Below, piece by piece: positions 6,255-6,981 of a stretch of 6,981 nt of DNA. The first letter of the stretch is position 1. Each line of letters starts with the position of its first letter. Made by a program: the position numbers and the translations under genes. The notes under the pieces were generated by a model. The model was not told the DNA's origin and ran no database searches. It worked only from the letters and a program-made list of their open reading frames with translations. The stretch is from Gammaproteobacteria bacterium (GTDB lineage Bacteria > Pseudomonadota > Gammaproteobacteria > SZUA-229): contig JAGLQT010000052.1 of assembly GCA_023136715.1 (NCBI GenBank), positions 1-6,981 on the forward strand, written 5' to 3'.

Positions 6255-6981
6255 ATGAATTTTTATCACCTTGTACGAAAACTTCTTTTTTTATTGAAAC
6301 CTGAAACGGCGCACACGGTTTCTTTAAGTCTATTGGATATTGCTAACAAACTCGGCTTATTAAGGTTGTTCATTGGTAAGCCAGTTAAAGCACCGCTTAA
6401 GGTGATGGGGATTGAGTTTGATAACCCTATTGGTCTGGCCGCGGGTCTGGATAAAAATGGCGAGCATATCGATGCGCTGGCCGCCTGTGGTTTTGGTTTC
6501 GTTGAGATTGGCACGGTGACACCACGTGCGCAGCCGGGTAACCCCAAGCCCAGATTATTCAGGCTTGAAGCAGATGAGGCTATTATTAATCGCATGGGTT
6601 TTAATAATCGTGGCGTTGAATATTTAATTGAAAATGTAAAACGAAGCCAAAGGCAGTGTGTGCTGGGCATAAACATAGGCAAAAACCGCGATACATCGCT
6701 TGAAAATGCGGTTGATGATTATTGCTCTGCGTTATCGCAGGTTTATCCCTATGCTGATTATGTAACAATCAATATTTCATCACCCAATACTCCAGGCTTG
6801 AGAGATTTGCAGCATGGTGAGGAACTAGAGAAGCTACTTTCAAGCTTAAAACAGGAGCAGTCTCGCCTGGGAAGCGTTCATGGTAAATATGTGCCTCTGG
6901 CTGTCAAGATTGCCCCAGATCTTGATAAACAGGCCGTCGTAGAACTGGCACAGACATTTATACGGCTGGATATTGATGGGG
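6255..6981 (+). CDS. pyrD: Dihydroorotate dehydrogenase (quinone), class 2, 3'-truncated by window edge
   Basis: PyrD oxidises dihydroorotate to orotate and passes electrons through FMN to membrane quinones; it is the fourth step of de novo UMP synthesis. The window contains 242 residues of an expected roughly 336, and the reading frame is open to the edge. The N-terminal stretch (1-45), rich in Leu and basic residues, matches the helical membrane-associating extension of class 2 enzymes. FMN and substrate motifs follow: AAGLDKNG (62-69), GTVTPRAQPGNPKPRLFR (86-103), NRMGFNNRG (112-120) and GINIGKN (138-144). The catalytic-base loop NISSPNTPGLRDLQ (173-186) has Ser176 matching E. coli S175, and VKIAPDLD (217-224) contains the FMN-contacting Lys. 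The serine base and the N-terminal extension separate it from class 1B enzymes, which use cysteine. ATG 6255 starts 2 bp after the recJ stop, with only a weak purine stretch upstream, so expression is probably coupled to recJ. Downstream context is not visible. Confidence 0.96.
   Translation, partial: MNFYHLVRKLLFLLKPETAHTVSLSLLDIANKLGLLRLFIGKPVKAPLKVMGIEFDNPIGLAAGLDKNGEHIDALAACGFGFVEIGTVTPRAQPGNPKPRLFRLEADEAIINRMGFNNRGVEYLIENVKRSQRQCVLGINIGKNRDTSLENAVDDYCSALSQVYPYADYVTINISSPNTPGLRDLQHGEELEKLLSSLKQEQSRLGSVHGKYVPLAVKIAPDLDKQAVVELAQTFIRLDIDG

Noticed and set aside
6266..6682. 138-codon open frame on the minus strand inside pyrD
   Set aside because: It is fully antisense to a well-conserved part of pyrD, with no ribosome-binding site or family resemblance.

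Overview
The window looks like ordinary chromosomal housekeeping DNA from a gammaproteobacterium. The RNase R, RlmB, RecJ and class 2 dihydroorotate dehydrogenase proteins all resemble enterobacterial and pseudomonad forms closely. The RpfE-like gene next to recJ is an arrangement known from Xanthomonas and from beta- and other gammaproteobacteria. The sequence alone does not place it to genus. Base composition is moderate (close to half G+C), and no gene stands out as recently acquired. No phage, insertion sequence, CRISPR array or rRNA is visible.

Layout: a tRNA-Leu gene with anticodon CAG and an encoded CCA lies on the minus strand at 130-216. It is driven by a convincing sigma70-type promoter with a G+C-rich discriminator (255-283, minus). 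A weak terminator-like hairpin follows its 3' end. Everything else is on the plus strand and tightly packed: rnr (331-2763), rlmB (2774-3520), an RpfE-like/COG4255 gene of unknown function (3507-4526), recJ (4519-6252) and the 5' two thirds of pyrD (6255 to the right edge). Gaps between genes are 10 bp, overlap, overlap and 2 bp. No intrinsic terminator is seen between them, so one polycistronic unit with translational coupling is the simplest reading.

Functionally the cluster combines structured-RNA decay (RNase R), 23S rRNA 2'-O-methylation (RlmB), single-strand DNA degradation in repair (RecJ) and de novo pyrimidine synthesis (PyrD). The RpfE-like protein sits in the middle without an assigned role.

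The most notable point is the RNase R architecture. The lysine-rich low-complexity extension, C-terminal in E. coli, is here N-terminal (about 100 residues), and the protein ends right after the S1 domain. I do not see a previously undescribed multi-gene system. The findings are local oddities: the relocated basic tail, the tRNA promoter occupying the rnr leader, a TTG start in an overlap, the unknown gene itself, and a perfect 9-bp hairpin inside it.
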